DNA of 64,000 bases from Tetrapyrgos nigripes (taxonomy: Eukaryota > Basidiomycota > Agaricomycetes > Agaricales > Campanellaceae). The notes beneath the pieces are model-generated. The model was not told where the DNA came from. It worked only from the letters and a program-made list of their open reading frames with translations, and searched no databases. The DNA is taken from positions 248,001 through 312,000 of the forward strand of contig JAACJM010000002.1 of the NCBI GenBank assembly GCA_013368315.1. The letters run 5' to 3'. This document shows, piece after piece, positions 47,319-59,656 of this stretch (positions are counted from its first letter, which is position 1; every line of letters starts with the position of its first letter). The position numbers were made by a program, and so were the translations under genes.

Positions 47319-47981
47319 TGTAGAGGATATGACGAGCTGGTCGTTCTAGACGATGTAGAAGTTGCTGAGCGGACTGCGGGGGATGTTCTGAGAGACATCA
47401 CGGGCAGAAACGAGGCGTTTAATAAAGAGAGTCCAAGCGAAGTCCAATAGTCCTCGATGAGAAAAAGTCGAACCAAGAAAACGCCAAATTAGGCAACTTG
47501 TCTAAAAGTAAATAAGTGCAAATACGGGTTGCTATGCCGCTTTGGTCCTTGACAACGCCTCAATAGGCCTCAATCCAGGTCGATTGTGAGGTTTTCAGGG
47601 CGGGACTGCATTCAGAAGTCTCTATGAGATAGGATTGCTCTCAAACTGTCTTCCGACGGCATGGCCGACAGCAAGGGAGCTTGGGAGACGCGTTCTGGAC
47701 GCACTGTTTCAAATAGCCTGATACAATAGCGCCGGTTTAGAAGGCAATAGGCCGCATTGATTTTGAAAATAGCGTGGAGTCCAAGCATCGTAGCCTAGTA
47801 GGGGATTCCAGTCTAGATCGGCAGAGCTTGTATACTACCGAAGCTTTGAGATTAAATATTCATTATTAGCATGCCAGCAAGCCCTGACAGCGCAATCCAG
47901 GTCACTTTTGAAGGTTTACAACGTAGAAGCTCGAAGGAAAGCAGAACTTTTGTTAGAGAAAGCTACTCTTTACACCATTGA
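47319..47981. other. Intergenic region
   Basis: No feature is recognised. Confidence 0.4.
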
Positions 47982-49463
47982 TCAGTCCTCGTACTCATTC
48001 CGCTTTCTAACAGTCAAAATACCCCTCGCATTGGTCTCAGGTAGATGAACGAAAACCTGCGCCAAATCATCCTCATCATCCTCATAATCCGCCGCATAGG
48101 TCACCTGAACGCCTTTCAAAAATCCGGGAAGATTAGAGAGAACCGGATCGAATTTCGTTCCGCGGTTCTCCGTCATTGTGTAGAAGAGGCGAAGGCAGAG
48201 ATAATCGAGGCTGGATAATTCAGTGAATATGGCAGAGATGAACGCTGCTTCCTCGTCGATGACATGCTCCCAATCATCGTCCAAATCAATGCTGTCCAAC
48301 TCCAAGTATTGAAGTTTCTCAAGATGGCGAAAGGGAGAAGGGTCAATTCTTTGTTCAGGGTTATCTTCTTCAGGATCCCATACTATGACTAGGAACGTCT
48401 AAGCCTATGTCAAATTATGGATTGAAAAACTCACAGGGAGATGCATCAAGCCTTAGACGAACAAGAGATCTACCACATTGTGATAGCATTCCAGGTATGG
48501 GCTCCAACCTGAGCATCACACTATCGAGTCCTATTCCACCTCCACCAAGGACAAAATTGGCATGGTTGCGTTCCAGAGACTGCAATCGCGGCGAGAAAGA
48601 TAACGTGAGCTCCTGCAGCTCCGAGATATCCAATATGGAATTGGGTTCTGTGAATATAGGTCCCACAAATTCGCGGCTGGAATTGATGTATCGCAAGACT
48701 CTCAGGCGGCACGGGAAAGGAGGATATTTTCGGGCCAGAATTTCCAACAGCATTCTCATATTGACGATGCTAGTGTATAATCGTACCGTCGAGGACAAAG
48801 TCAGAGTGTGGAGGTCTTCACGTTGTCTGAGCGGAAGCAGCGCATCCACTATCTCCGTGAGCCAGCCTGCTTCTATCTCCATGTGAAGGGACTCGAGCTG
48901 GGGATTCTGTGTCAGTATGTCAGGCAGGTAGGAGTCGATGAGAGCTGGATAGCATCTATCGTTGATAGATATTTCTCTGAGCGTTGTAAATGGAAGACCA
49001 CAAAAGTTTTCAAGAAGTTCCCTGTTGAAAGATAGCTTCTGAGGCATACGAATCCGGAGTTTCCGAGCCAGAGAGGAAATATCAGAAGACAGGCATGAAG
49101 GATGAGTGTCCGTCTTTCCGAGAAGCGCGATTTTGTCGATGAAGAGCTGTTCTAAATCACTGTCCGAAGAATCATCCTCGGGTGGTTCTGAGACCTGAAT
49201 GATGAACTCCTCGAAAAGGTGTTTTCGTGCTCTGGGTAGCCAATCTTTGCAGACAAGACTACAAGATTTCAGCCCGGGAAAGCTCGGCAGATCCGCCATG
49301 AAATCGATGACTGAATCGCATAGTTCGGGAGGGACTCGGTGGTTGACAGTGCTCGCGATGAGCTTTTGCGTAGACCTGAATGAGAAGATGTAATGAGTGG
49401 ATCCTGCTAGCAAGAACATCAATGTATGGCTCACTTATCAGGTACTACGACTTTTAACTCCAT
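47982..49463 (-). CDS. F-box protein with degenerate leucine-rich repeats
   Basis: Exons 49463-49435, 49375-48435 and 48388-47982 join in phase into 458 residues. The F-box lies at about residues 21-65 ('RVPPELCDSVIDFMADLP' ... 'CSLVCKDWLPRARKHLFEE'), the site for SKP1 in an SCF ubiquitin ligase. The rest carries irregular LRR-like strands ('LHTLTLSSTVRLY', 'LRVLRYINSS', 'LQELTLSFSP', 'LVRLRLDASP', 'LQYLELDSIDL') and an acidic stretch near the C terminus. The tiny first exon (MELKVVVPD) is preferred over an ATG at 49434 because it gives correct splice sites and phase. The substrate is unknown. Confidence 0.85.
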
Positions 49464-49559
49464 GCCCAATTTCCTGCCTGAACACCCGCGTCAAACGGTC
49501 AACGTCTACACAGTAAGCCGACAGTAAGCCTGATTTGGCAGGCCCTAGATCAAGACAAG

Positions 49560-49862
49560 CTAACTCACCAAGATGAGAAAGTTTCGAGCCGCTGGGATGC
49601 ACAACGGACGAGACAATAGATGGTGGTTCGAGAGAAGGTAATCTCGTGGCCGAATTGCACTTGCACTGTGAAAATTTGATGAACTGGTGTAGTAAAATTG
49701 CGGAGGAGGCTGGTTGGAAGGCCGGGGAGTGGAAGGTGCTGCAGCTTGGAATGCGGCAGGCTCATTTGCACAAGGGTCTGAATTTGAGGTAGATGCGGAA
49801 GTCAAAGGAGGATAGTACGAATAAGGCATATAGCCATATGCTGGATGATAAGATCCACTCAT
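49560..49862 (-). CDS. Hypothetical Tyr/Pro/Ser-rich small protein
   Basis: A 100-residue open frame (MSGSYHPAYGYMPYSYYPP...) is rich in Tyr, Pro, Ser and Ala, low-complexity in character, ending 97 bp upstream of the F-box start on the same strand. No splice join to the F-box gene keeps phase. It could be a short disordered protein or chance. Confidence 0.25.
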   Translation of the reverse strand: MSGSYHPAYGYMPYSYYPPLTSASTSNSDPCANEPAAFQAAAPSTPRPSNQPPPQFYYTSSSNFHSASAIRPRDYLLSNHHLLSRPLCIPAARNFLILVS

Positions 49863-50628
49863 CGAGGGGCGATTCGAAGCTGGAACAGAATAGAAAAGAA
49901 GCTCAAGGCCCCCAAAACCTTGAGCTTAAATATTCAGACTGTCGTCAAGCTGGCTAAAAATCTCATATATTATCTCCGAAAATCAAAATATGAAACAGAT
50001 AGATATATTGTGTAGATACAGGCATTGGAGAAGGATAAGAGGGAAGAGCAGGAGGAGGGGTCCCAGGGGATGCTTCAAGCCCCTATCTAGACATTGAAAT
50101 GCCCATTACATCATTCTGTAATGCCGGATTGATGCGGCTGATGGGAACTTCCATTTATGGGGGTGGGCTGGACTCGAGCTCAGCCCATGTGGTGGGCGCG
50201 CCCAGCCCAGCGCAACACTACTTGCACATCCATTTTTATAACTCCGCTCAAATCTCCGCCTGACTTACTGCTTTTTTCACCGCTACTAGGTCTGACAAAG
50301 ACTCGCTGTACATGTAAGTGGGTGAGTAGTAGTTTTTTCCCGATTCGTAGTTTGCTCTTAGTATTGCAATCTCGGTTGGTTACTTACTCAACCAATACCC
50401 AAGAGTCGACTTACGGTCATTGGTCAACAGGTCAACTATGAGCTATCTCCGTCTAGCAATGGCATCCACTCAAATCAGTTCAACCTCAGTGCCATGAAGA
50501 GATACTCCGTACTGTTCTTGAATTAAATATACATACCATGGATATATACATATATTAAATAGAGTTGTAAGATACTACTAACGAATTTTGACTGCGCTAA
50601 CTAGACAATAAATACTCGTCAAATATGA
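49863..50628. other. Intergenic region
   Basis: No gene is supported; a 94-residue plus frame at 50157-50441 has no features. Confidence 0.4.
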
Positions 50629-52061
50629 TCAAGCGTATTGCAGCTTCATTCCGTTCAACGCAACATCACTACTGGAGGGATTAAATGTGTTCGAGCCTTT
50701 CAGTTTGAGCATGAAGACTTCTTCACTTTCCATGAGCCGGCCAACGTGGAAGACATTGTAGGTAACCGTAGCGAGGAGGACCATCAAAGCGTCGAATACA
50801 ACTGAGAACCAAGGTGAGAGATTAGCTACGCATGTTAAGTCCCGGTAGATAGTATAGTTAACTTACGGAACAGCCATTCGATACTGATGATCTTTCCTGG
50901 TCCGAATCCGTCCGCAAGCTCAGCGGTTCTGTAGATGGCGCTAATGTCGAGTTAAATGAGTACGTTCGTTCTATATGATGAGACCACTGAAACTCACCGG
51001 AGAAATAAAAGTACGGTATTAAAGGCAAGGGCATAGATCAGAAGCTGAATCTTGCCTTCTATCCTTCCTCGAGGTGTTTCACCCTGACCCAAGGGACGCA
51101 CAGATTTGTCTTGACTATGGTGTTGGAAAAACTTGTAGGAAAGAAGAGAAAAAGAAACGATGATCACTAGGAGTGAAGAGGGACGTCAGCCTGAACCTTT
51201 GCGCGACGACAATTTAGACTCACTCATTTGGAAGATGATACCCGCCAACATGATGTTGAGGCCCTAAAAACCTTTCAATATACGGAACATGGGATAGCAG
51301 ACATCATACTGACGCACCAGGTCCACTGTTTTCTTAGGTTTATTGGTGCCAGAAGCAATGACACCTCCCCCTGCTTGAACGAAGAGACCAATTACGTCCT
51401 GGATCGTACATCATGTCGAAATGAATCCAAGAAGAAGAATATAGATTACCTACACTGGTAAAGAAGATCTTTGTATCTGTTCACACAGAGATGTCAGTCA
51501 AAACGGTGAAACCACAAGTGTCAAGTCATGCTCACACAATCTCGGTCTAAGTCTGCTATAGGTCGTCCCTAGTCTTCTAATAATCCGACCAAAAATAACA
51601 AAATTGGCTGCTAGCAATGGAGTTGGGGCGATGACCGTGCATACAAATCTGTGAGCAATGAGTACCAAGGAAACGCTACAAGAATGTTTTGGACAGGCTT
51701 ACTGGATCGTATAAGGAGTAGACTTCAGGACTTCGCGACTGGACCATAAACGACCATACCACCCAAAGACTTCGAGGATACCGGATAATACGACGGTGTA
51801 GAGCAAAAACCATCGGCGAGAGAATACAGCTTGCCCGAGATGAAGAACTGCCAAGGGTGACCATTCATGAGTATATATATACATTTAAAGGCACAGAGGG
51901 AAGGTGAACTCATTACCGGCTGCGATTAGAAAAGCACCCAAGAATATGTAGCTCAACGCACGGTTTGGCGTATATCCATAAGGACTCTCTGGGAGTAAGT
52001 CACTGTCGGTGGAATTTCCATCCGCCCGGGAGGAGAGGATTTGAGAATATGTGTCAAACAT
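50629..52061 (-). CDS. RTA1-like seven-helix membrane protein
   Basis: Read from ATG 52061 to the stop at 50629-50631 through about nine short exons. The N terminus is polar, then 'ESPYGYTPNRALSYIFLGAF'. Later blocks: 'LLHLGQAVFSRRWFLLYTVV', 'EVFGWYGRLWSS', 'VCTVIAPTPLLAANFVIFGR', 'DVIGLFVQAGGGVIASG', 'LAGIIFQM', 'RIEGKIQLLIYALAFNTVLL', 'LRAIYRTAELADG', and 'FDALMVLLATVTYNVFHVGR' near the C terminus. The E-x-x-G-Y/W-x-x-R and D-V-x-G-x-x-x-Q-x-x-G-G motifs mark the fungal RTA1 family, linked to lipid translocation and drug or lipid-stress resistance in yeast. The cargo is not predictable. Exon edges in the middle are approximate. Confidence 0.82.
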
Positions 52062-52233
52062 TTCTCAATATTGAACTGGTGAGCAAGACGTGAAGAGGGA
52101 GGAGAAATTAAAATATGACGATGACAGTCAAAGGATGGATCACTTTATAGTCTCCAGCAGCTTTGGGATGTCAAGGAACCGGCCGCAGTGGCTTGAAGCT
52201 GTGTCTGTCTTCAATAGGGACGGCTCGAAAACG

Positions 52234-52743
52234 TCAGTTTTGAACGCTTTGATGATTATCTTGTCTCGTTCTATCTATAGCAAGAATTAGCTCCATCGGA
52301 TATTTGGGCTCGTATGTATGCTCATCTGCCAAAGCCAGATGAGACTCGTAACCTGCTACTTGCATCCTTGGGCGCTGTTTCCAGAATGTGCGTATTGCAG
52401 CTTTGACTATGTCAAATCTCCCATCTTCTCTTGCCACACCGCGCATGTACTGTCCAAATGCAAATGAATACCGGAAATCCACGAAATCATCTTCGCTGGC
52501 GCTGTTCTTTATCAGGATCATCCAGCTTGCCGACGTCGACATGGTTTTAAATGTGATAGGAGGATTTGCTGTGCTTTCTACAGAGCGGTACAAACTAGAG
52601 AATGTGTTGCCCGGACAAATCATTGAAATCAACGTCTCGAAAAGCGGGACGCTTAGATGGCACGAGCTTTGACCAATTACAAGATTGGGTATGCAAATAC
52701 TGTTGTTGAGTTTCAGACGAGCCAAAAAAGTACGAGTCCTCAA
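52234..52743 (-). CDS. Hypothetical protein, unrecognised
   Basis: An open frame of 169 codons; the most protein-like part starts at the internal Met of 'MSTSASWMILIKNS' and runs through 'FRYSFAFGQYMRGVARED' to a charged C terminus. There is no intron, signal or family motif. It may be a fragment of a lost gene. Confidence 0.25.
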   Translation of the reverse strand: MRTRTFLARLKLNNSICIPNLVIGQSSCHLSVPLFETLISMICPGNTFSSLYRSVESTANPPITFKTMSTSASWMILIKNSASEDDFVDFRYSFAFGQYMRGVAREDGRFDIVKAAIRTFWKQRPRMQVAGYESHLALADEHTYEPKYPMELILAIDRTRQDNHQSVQN

Positions 52744-53168
52744 GCTCAGGTATCGACGCTGTCAGAAGATGTCTCAATTCGAGATGAAAGCTGTTGAAAC
52801 AATTGAAAAAAATAAGCAACTTCACTTTTGGATGAACGCCATGTCGGAATTAGAAGTTGTTATGGCGTTGAACCCAGCACGGTAAGTAAACGCCGTTAGG
52901 GCCGCAGCCTCTGACCTAGTGAAGAACTGACGATTTCCAGGGAGGAAAGCTGTAAATGCGATGATCGTTGTAAGTTTCTAGGAACCTCAGAGATTGGAGT
53001 GAGTGTAAGCCGCAGACAAATTAGCTTGAGAGCCTGTCCCAAAAATTAGAGAACGGAACAGCCACGTAGAGTCCAAAGTTGGAGGTGGAATTGAGATGGA
53101 ACATCGTGTAAGTTCGAGAAACCGTGACAAACAAAGGTAGACTGATGCATAACAATACTTGTAACTTC

Positions 53169-53766
53169 TAGGGCTCGGAACCGTCCTGTATACGGTCCCG
53201 GTCGTATTTTTATGGGCCGTATTTTTTACGGAATATCCGGACCCGTACCGTATTTCTTCTTTCGACTGTGCGTACGGTACGGGTACGGGTCGTATACCGT
53301 CCGTATACGACCGTCTTGCCCAAGGGATTCCCGAAGGAGCTTTAGAGTAACTTTTTACCTTAGTTTGGCTCTCCACTGTCGTTTGGAAGCTGGACAAGCA
53401 GATGGTAAGGTTTGAATTGACTGCTTCATGCACTCGGTCATTTTTAATGTGCGTCAGATGGTTTCTTTGAGTGCTGAATGAGCAGAGTTTACCAAGGATT
53501 CACTCTGATCTCACCAGCAAATATCGATTGAACCGCGAGGCAATCTATTTTTGGTCAATTCTTCAGGCAAAATGTAGAGTCGGGCATCTCGGGAGACACC
53601 AAACCGTATTACGACCGTGTACGGTAATTGAGGGCGGTCTAGTACGGGTATGACTGTCGCGTACCCGTACCGTATGTTACCTGTACTGCTGTCGAGACGG
53701 TACGGTCCCGGATCCGTATTGACGGTACCCGTAAACCGTCGTATACGAAGACGGTGCCGAGCCCTA
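53169..53766. mobile_element. 598-bp hAT-like MITE (TAGGGCTCGG ends)
   Basis: The ends TAGGGCTCGGAACCGTC and its near reverse complement bound the unit. Flanking 8-mers gtaacttc (53161-53168) and aatacttc (53767-53774) share their last five bases, consistent with an old 8-bp target duplication. Both ends are packed with CCGTA/TACGG motifs, the subterminal repeats expected of hAT elements. There is no transposase. It shares the TAGGGCTC start with the element at 2080-2391. Confidence 0.85.
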
Positions 53767-54027
53767 AATACTTCGACGTTGCCTCGACGCGTCGTGGACT
53801 CGCAGGGTAGGACGCCAGATGTGGAGGACGAATGCCTTGCGCGAATACAACTGAGGAATTCAGAGACCTACCAAGGTGATATCTCAGCTGCGCGCATATA
53901 AAGCCCTAGCTATAGGTAACTTACGGAACAACCGTTTGATACTGAATCTTAGATGTAATCCATATATAAATAAATACATGCTGGTGCTGGGCTGGTAGAT
54001 ACGTACATAGAAACAACGCGGTCTCAT

Positions 54028-56474
54028 CTATTGGCTGGTTTCAATTGTGATGTTCTTCCAGAAACTGGAACCGTGACCTAGAGTCAGCTGGTGACCTTTA
54101 ATGAGAAGGATAAGTGTACTCACCGGCACCTGTTTAACAAATCTTGGTTGCTGTTCACGACTTCGATTATAGGCTGCAAGTCCTCAGTCCTATTGAATAG
54201 CATCTCCGATGAGTTTCTCGAGTCCCACAAAGGCCACTGCGGGAGAACGTTCTGGTCAAATTTGTCGTTTGGATCCAAGTTCTCCGAAGTTGCGAATGCT
54301 AAGAAGCCTTGAGTAAATGCTTTCTGAAACTCTTCATTCTGGAATTTAGGTGGCGAAGACCTTCTTAGTCTATTGAATATTGAGTATCTGTCAACAACGC
54401 CATCACAAAATAACGGCTCGTACTCACGACGCGAAGTAGTAGTATATATCATCGCCATGAAGAGCAGGAGGAATGGCAAACTGGCCCTGCATAAGATGAT
54501 TGAGATATTCGAACGAATTTTCGATCATGAAATTGATTTGAAGTACCTTGTAAGAGCTGTTGGGATGTGCCTCTAAAAGGGAATACGTCGGGCATATAAA
54601 AACCCCTTCATACGAATCATGAATAACGAGGCGAGCTAGTGAAGGGATGAATTGACTTACATTCCGAGTAAATCTGCGCGGCTATTTCGACTGCAGACAT
54701 CGTAGGATTGGCATACAGTGCCGCTGCCGCTGCCGCTGTGTCCTCAGACAATGTGGGGAATATATTCCCGGCAAAGTCTGCAAGGTCGGTAGCGTTCGGA
54801 TCAGTGAATATGGTCCCTTCAAAAGAATTGGTGATGGCAAGGATTTTCTCGACCTGATGGGTTCAAAAATGAATAATGACGGAATTTGTTGACAAGATAA
54901 TGAAGAAGATCAAACCTTGTTGAGCTTTCCTTGCGCTAGTAGTTCCAACGGCCTCTGGGTAATGAAGGTACCATCGACGACTGGGCTAAAGGCAAAGGTT
55001 CCAAAGAATCCTGAAGCAGCAATTTGATTTTTGGCTGCAGACAACACATCCAGATCTGTTTCGCGCAAACAGTTCAATGTATCCTGTGCATCTGAGCAGC
55101 TAATAAGTAAAGAGATCCGAGATCAGTAATCATGAATGTGTCGTAACCTCTGAACAGGGATTCTTACTTTGATTGATTGACGACTTGAGTGTAGAGTGCC
55201 TAGCATAACAGCGAGCTAAGCAGAAGCGACAGTAGAACAACAGGAATCCGTGATCACATACCTCAGGAATGGAATCATTGTAGTTATAGACTGCAGGCAA
55301 AAAATGTGAACTCAAAATGCCACCGTGGAATAAAGGAGGATCTGTTTTGCCATCGTTAGCGATGATATGGTTGAGCACCGAGCCAGCGCCTATAAACCTG
55401 GCCATCAGATGAAATAAAACTCGTCGACAATGGACCTCACCAGCTGATTGACCCCAGAGCACCACGCGAGAGGGATCCCCATTAAACTTAGATACCTACT
55501 TAAAGCATTAGTTGCATATAATATTGGACGATGTGGTCTATACGCACGTGCTGCCGCACCCACTGCAAGGCGAACTGTTGGTCAACTTAACGATAGATCT
55601 CAGCCTGGAAACCTCAAAGATGAAGATATAAATACCCACGTAGCCCAGCATTAAGAGCACCATCATCCCTGACTTTGCCCCCTGCCAAGAATCCGAACAG
55701 CCCAAGGCGATATTGAATGACCACGACAATCACTCGATTATCCCCAATTCGAATGAGATCTTCTCCATCGTAGATCCCCGTAGTATTGGGGAAACCAGTA
55801 TCACTGCTGCTACCGGAGTTATATCTACCAAGGATCGCACTCAGTCAGCCAACCGGGGAAGCGAGATTCTGTGAACATACCCTCCGCCGTGGATCCAGAC
55901 AATTACTGGAAGTGTCTCTTCAGAACTTGTCTTATTGAATTGCGAACCAGGAACAAAGACACTAACAGGAATCGAGTCGTTTGAAGCACATTCAAGATAC
56001 ATGGACTTACTTCAAGAAAAGACAATCCTCGTCTTCCGGGGAGCCTTCATCGCGCTTCGAAAGATTTGGGTTACTGTTCCTGAAAGGACTGGTGTCTGCA
56101 AAGCCGAACGCGGTCTGTGGGCATTTAGGCGGTTGTGTGTCAGCTATCTGCACCTCCGCTACCGCATCGGGAGTCTGAGGAACTTTCCATCTCAAAGAAC
56201 CTTTGGACAGTCATAGTCAATAACAGGGAGTGAAGGACGACAAACGGTATTGCTTACCCGCAGGGGACTTTGCATAACGAATACCAAGAAACCTCACATT
56301 GGAAGAAGTTTCGTTTAGAACACCTTGGTACTTTGCGTATCCCAGGTCAACCACGAGGCTACTATCATCGACGGTAGAATTGTTCGGGGAGGAAAGCTCA
56401 GGAGGAGCATATGCGGCTTTAACAATGTGCAAAGCGGGAAGCAAGAAAAGGAAAGAGCCCAGTAACCCTTTCAT
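54028..56474 (-). CDS. Secreted type-B carboxylesterase/lipase
   Basis: Multi-exon gene from ATG 56474 to the stop at 54028-54030. The signal peptide MKGLLGSFLFLLPALHIVKA is followed by 'VVDLGYAKYQG' and 'FLGIRYAKSPAG', the 'SPEDEDCLFL' type-B signature, oxyanion 'VIVWIHGGG', 'VVVVIQYRLGLFGFLAGGK', and the nucleophile elbow 'VVLWGQSAGAGSVLNH' with the catalytic Ser in G-x-S-x-G. The C-terminal half has 'HGDDIYYYF' (probable catalytic His region) and ends 'RFWKNITIETSQ'. Several N-glycosylation sequons are present. It is predicted to hydrolyse carboxylic esters outside the cell; substrate unknown. Intron positions in the central third are approximate. There is no strong tie to its neighbours. 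Confidence 0.87.
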
Positions 56475-56529
56475 GACCTCGAGTACTAGAAGAAAGATTA
56501 ATGAAAGTCCTAGCTTTATAGACGTGACG

Positions 56530-56808
56530 GCCCATCAGGAAATCGGGTCCGGAACTTTCGGGTGGTTTTGATTGCAAAATAACCCCGAAAGTGAACCAGT
56601 GTACAAGATGGCCGTAACCTCGGTCTGCTAATTATTTTCCCTTTCCAAGCTGCCGGCTTTGTTCCCATTGCTCATCAGTCTTTCATTCTACGCCATGTAA
56701 GGTTTTTGAGACACTAATAGGAGACGAGGAATCGAGGAAATCTGAAGAAATTGGCTCGCAAGCGTGATAACCATCAAAAACCCGAAAGTTCACACTTTCC
56801 TGATGGGC
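56530..56808. repeat. Imperfect inverted repeat, arms about 36-43 bp
   Basis: GCCCATCAGGAAA at 56530 and its complement ending at 56808 open two arms that also share an ACTTTCGGG block. They are about 200 bp apart, just upstream of the esterase start, and may be a small foldback MITE whose insertion touches the esterase promoter. Confidence 0.65.
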
Positions 56809-57535
56809 GCTGTAAGAGGCTGTAAGGCATTTCCGTTGACGTCCAGCGCTGCAAATCACTTGCAAATCTTGGCCCAACACAGTAATCTGCAAACAGTAAT
56901 AAGACCAAAGTAAGACCTGGGACGCGCAACAGCTCGGAGAGCAACGGGGTTATTGAGAAACGGAAAATTATTACTCATGGTGATCGGTGGATCATGAGAT
57001 TCATATGCAGTAGATTGGTGATGCTCCTCCTGTAGGACCAGTTCACCAAATCAGCCGTAACAACTGACGCAAGAGACGGAGGAGACATGACTCTGCAAAT
57101 GATTCTGTAGTCCCCTGAGTAAGTGGTCTGAGCTGACGTTGGCCTGTATGCTTAGTATGAGGGACTCGAAATGTGGACCTCCACTTTACAAATTTTGCGC
57201 CCGGGCAAGGTGACGAATCGAGGCGGGATTTGTCAACCAGTCCCCAAGCGACGTTGTCAGCAGACGACTCAGTTGAAACGAGCGTGCTCATGCAATGTCT
57301 TTTCGTAGTTAGGTTCATCAAGGTCAACTTAGTCTATCTTTTAGGCGGAGATGAATATCATTTTGTAATTGAGAACTGAGTCTTATTTTAAAGTACCTTT
57401 ACAAAAGTCTAATCATCGCCGTGAGTACATACTCGTATTTCTCTTCCCCATCTTATTCAACACTCCATGCGTAGGACCCTGTAGGACCTCAGTGCTGTCC
57501 ATCAATTGCCTCAGGGCTACATACAGAATTGAGAG
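56809..57535. other. Gene-free stretch
   Basis: No gene is recognised between the inverted repeat and MITE copy 2. Confidence 0.4.
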
Positions 57536-57732
57536 CACCTTGGGCGGCGTTGCATATTTCCAGAGATCTCTGTGCAAACTTAAATTTCGGATTTTTCAGT
57601 GCCATTTTTGCTCTCCGGAACTACTCCATATAGGACCGATTTGAGGCCGAACTGCCATATGGAGTAATTCCGGCACCGAGCAGAAATTCGTCATTTATGT
57701 TTGCCTCCAAATATGCATTGCCGCCCAAGGTG
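57536..57732. mobile_element. MITE copy 2 (CACCTTGGGCGGC ends)
   Basis: 197 bp, about 90% like 263-471 with one 10-12-bp deletion near the right end. It is flanked by gag on both sides (57533-57535, 57733-57735), so two independent insertions each show a 3-bp duplication. Confidence 0.87.
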
Positions 57733-58580
57733 GAGTGAATTAGCCGACTACGCTACAAACAAAGTATTACTCAGATTGCGTATTCGTGAGAACTGCGTGA
57801 CAGTCACACAGTAACTCGCGGAAAGAAGAGATACCTCTCTGCTCGTCATTGAAGACAGCGCAGACGTCGTTATTTCGACGTTGAGAATCCAAGACTCGCC
57901 GCAGAGCGAGCTTGAAGTGCAGATAGAACGTAGCCCAGCTTTTGTGGCTAAAGGATATCAGGAAGGGGTTGGATTGGAGTGCATGGATTGGATGATGATG
58001 GAAGTTCTCTGAAGCTTTTCACTTGCGGTGTTGCCTTTCCTAGAGCCGGCGTATCAGCTCTGGTCCCAGCCTGGGTAATACACTCTACTCCTAGATCCTC
58101 TCGCTTAACTGTGCCCAGACGGTCTTGGAGGGGGCTTGGAGGCTCTTGGAGAGCGACACAGAGAGAGCAGGAGAGAGCCTGTATAAATTTCCGGTGCGCT
58201 TGCTGGTTTTGATCCGTCATAAGATTGACAAATTGACTCTTGAACCTAGGCCTGAAGCTGCTCAACGATCGTCAGTCGACTCAAGGCAACCGCCGACATT
58301 CTTTGCCTTCAAGAATCCGCTACCTTGTATTGGAGATACCCTCAAGCAAGAAGGAACCGCACAACGCGCATACAGCTCTTGACATGGCGACTCAAAGGGT
58401 TTTCGCTCCCAAACGCAGACGACGGCATATCAATCAGGCAATTCCTTCTTCCGACCAAAAGAAGTGCTAGCGGATCCAAGTGTGCCGCCTCCGAGTCAGT
58501 ATGGTTTAAAAGCCGTGCCTTTTTGCTCGGATATCATCTAGTTCCTACTCCCTCTCCGCCTTTTGACGCTTTCTTTCATC
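57733..58580. other. Intergenic region and carbonic anhydrase promoter
   Basis: No gene is supported. A TTTAAAAG motif at about 58505-58512 lies 70 nt before the ATG at 58581. Confidence 0.4.
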
Positions 58581-59656
58581 ATGCGTTCTTTCTTCGCCCT
58601 CGTTTCCGTCTCTCTTGCCTCACTCGCAATGCAAGCTTCGGCTAGCTGCATATATGGCACCACCTTGCACCGGCGTCAAACAGACGTCCCCGTCAGTAGT
58701 TATACCTTTGGTGGAACCACAGGTGAGGAGCTACACAGCTACACATTATTCTTCATTCTGCTTGTCCATTTCTTTCGGCACCTTGACGCTAACATGCACT
58801 TTTTTCACCACCCACCAGGTCCCATCAACTGGGCAGGCCTCAAACCAGAGTACCGTGAATGTGCTCTCGGACACAACCAATCCCCCATCAATTTCAACCA
58901 GAGTATCCCCTTCGCTACCGAAATACCCCAGATAAACATCCCATCGACATCCTTTGCCGAATTTCTGAACATTGGGTCCACGGTTCAAGTGTTTATTAAT
59001 GGGACGACGATGTTTGGTGGAAAGACGTATCATTTGATTCAATATCACTTCCATACGCCTAGTGAACATAGGATTGAGAATGAGTATTATCCGTTGGAGA
59101 TGCATATGGTGCATGAAGCTGATGGTGAGTCCTCCCTTCTGGTCTTCGTTCTACTTGCATATGTCACTACAAATCATTTTTATTACAGATGGTGCGCACG
59201 TTGTCGTCGGTGTCCTTTTCCAACTGTCCGACTTTGGCCTCACCACCGATTTCGTACGTCAAACTATCGTCAACATCGATGGTATCAGGGAACCCGGGAC
59301 ACGAAACGTCACTGGTTATCTCGACTTTAGTGAACTGGTCGAAGCCTTCCAGAGTGCACCTATTTACCAGTACACTGGATCGCTCACTACGCCTCCTTGC
59401 ACGGAGGGGATTACTTTCTTGACGCTTGCGTATCCTGTGAGTGTCTTTTCCCTTCTGAAACAGGACAGTTTGTTGACCTACTTGCTTTTTTCTTTCTCTA
59501 TCTCTATCACCCCACCCACCCTTTCAGATGGTATTAGACGTCGCTTCATATAATCTACTCAAGTCTGTCATGAAGTTCAACGCGAGGTACATACAGAACG
59601 CTCCCGGTGAACAAAACCTCTTGCAAATTTCCGCACGAGAGATATCCGAGCTTTAA
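58581..59656 (+). CDS. Secreted alpha-carbonic anhydrase
   Basis: Exons 58581-58722, 58819-59124, 59189-59436 and 59528-59656 join in phase into 274 residues. The signal peptide (MRSFFALVSVSLASLAMQAS) is followed by a 'RRQ' stretch that may be a processing site. The zinc ligands of the alpha class are all present: H124 and H126 in 'YHFH', H143 in 'LEMHMVH'. Other family marks: 'GHNQSPINF' (65-73), C62 with the cysteine of 'SLTTPPCTEG' for the conserved disulfide, and T-T-P-P for substrate orientation. It interconverts CO2 and bicarbonate, here in the wall or extracellular space. Alpha-type enzymes are less common in fungi than beta-type ones. Start, phase and length all fit the family. Confidence 0.93.

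Noticed and set aside
49434..49434. ATG at 49434 as the F-box protein start
   Set aside because: Its first codons are intron sequence. Exon 49463-49435 splices in phase to 49375 and gives a better N terminus.
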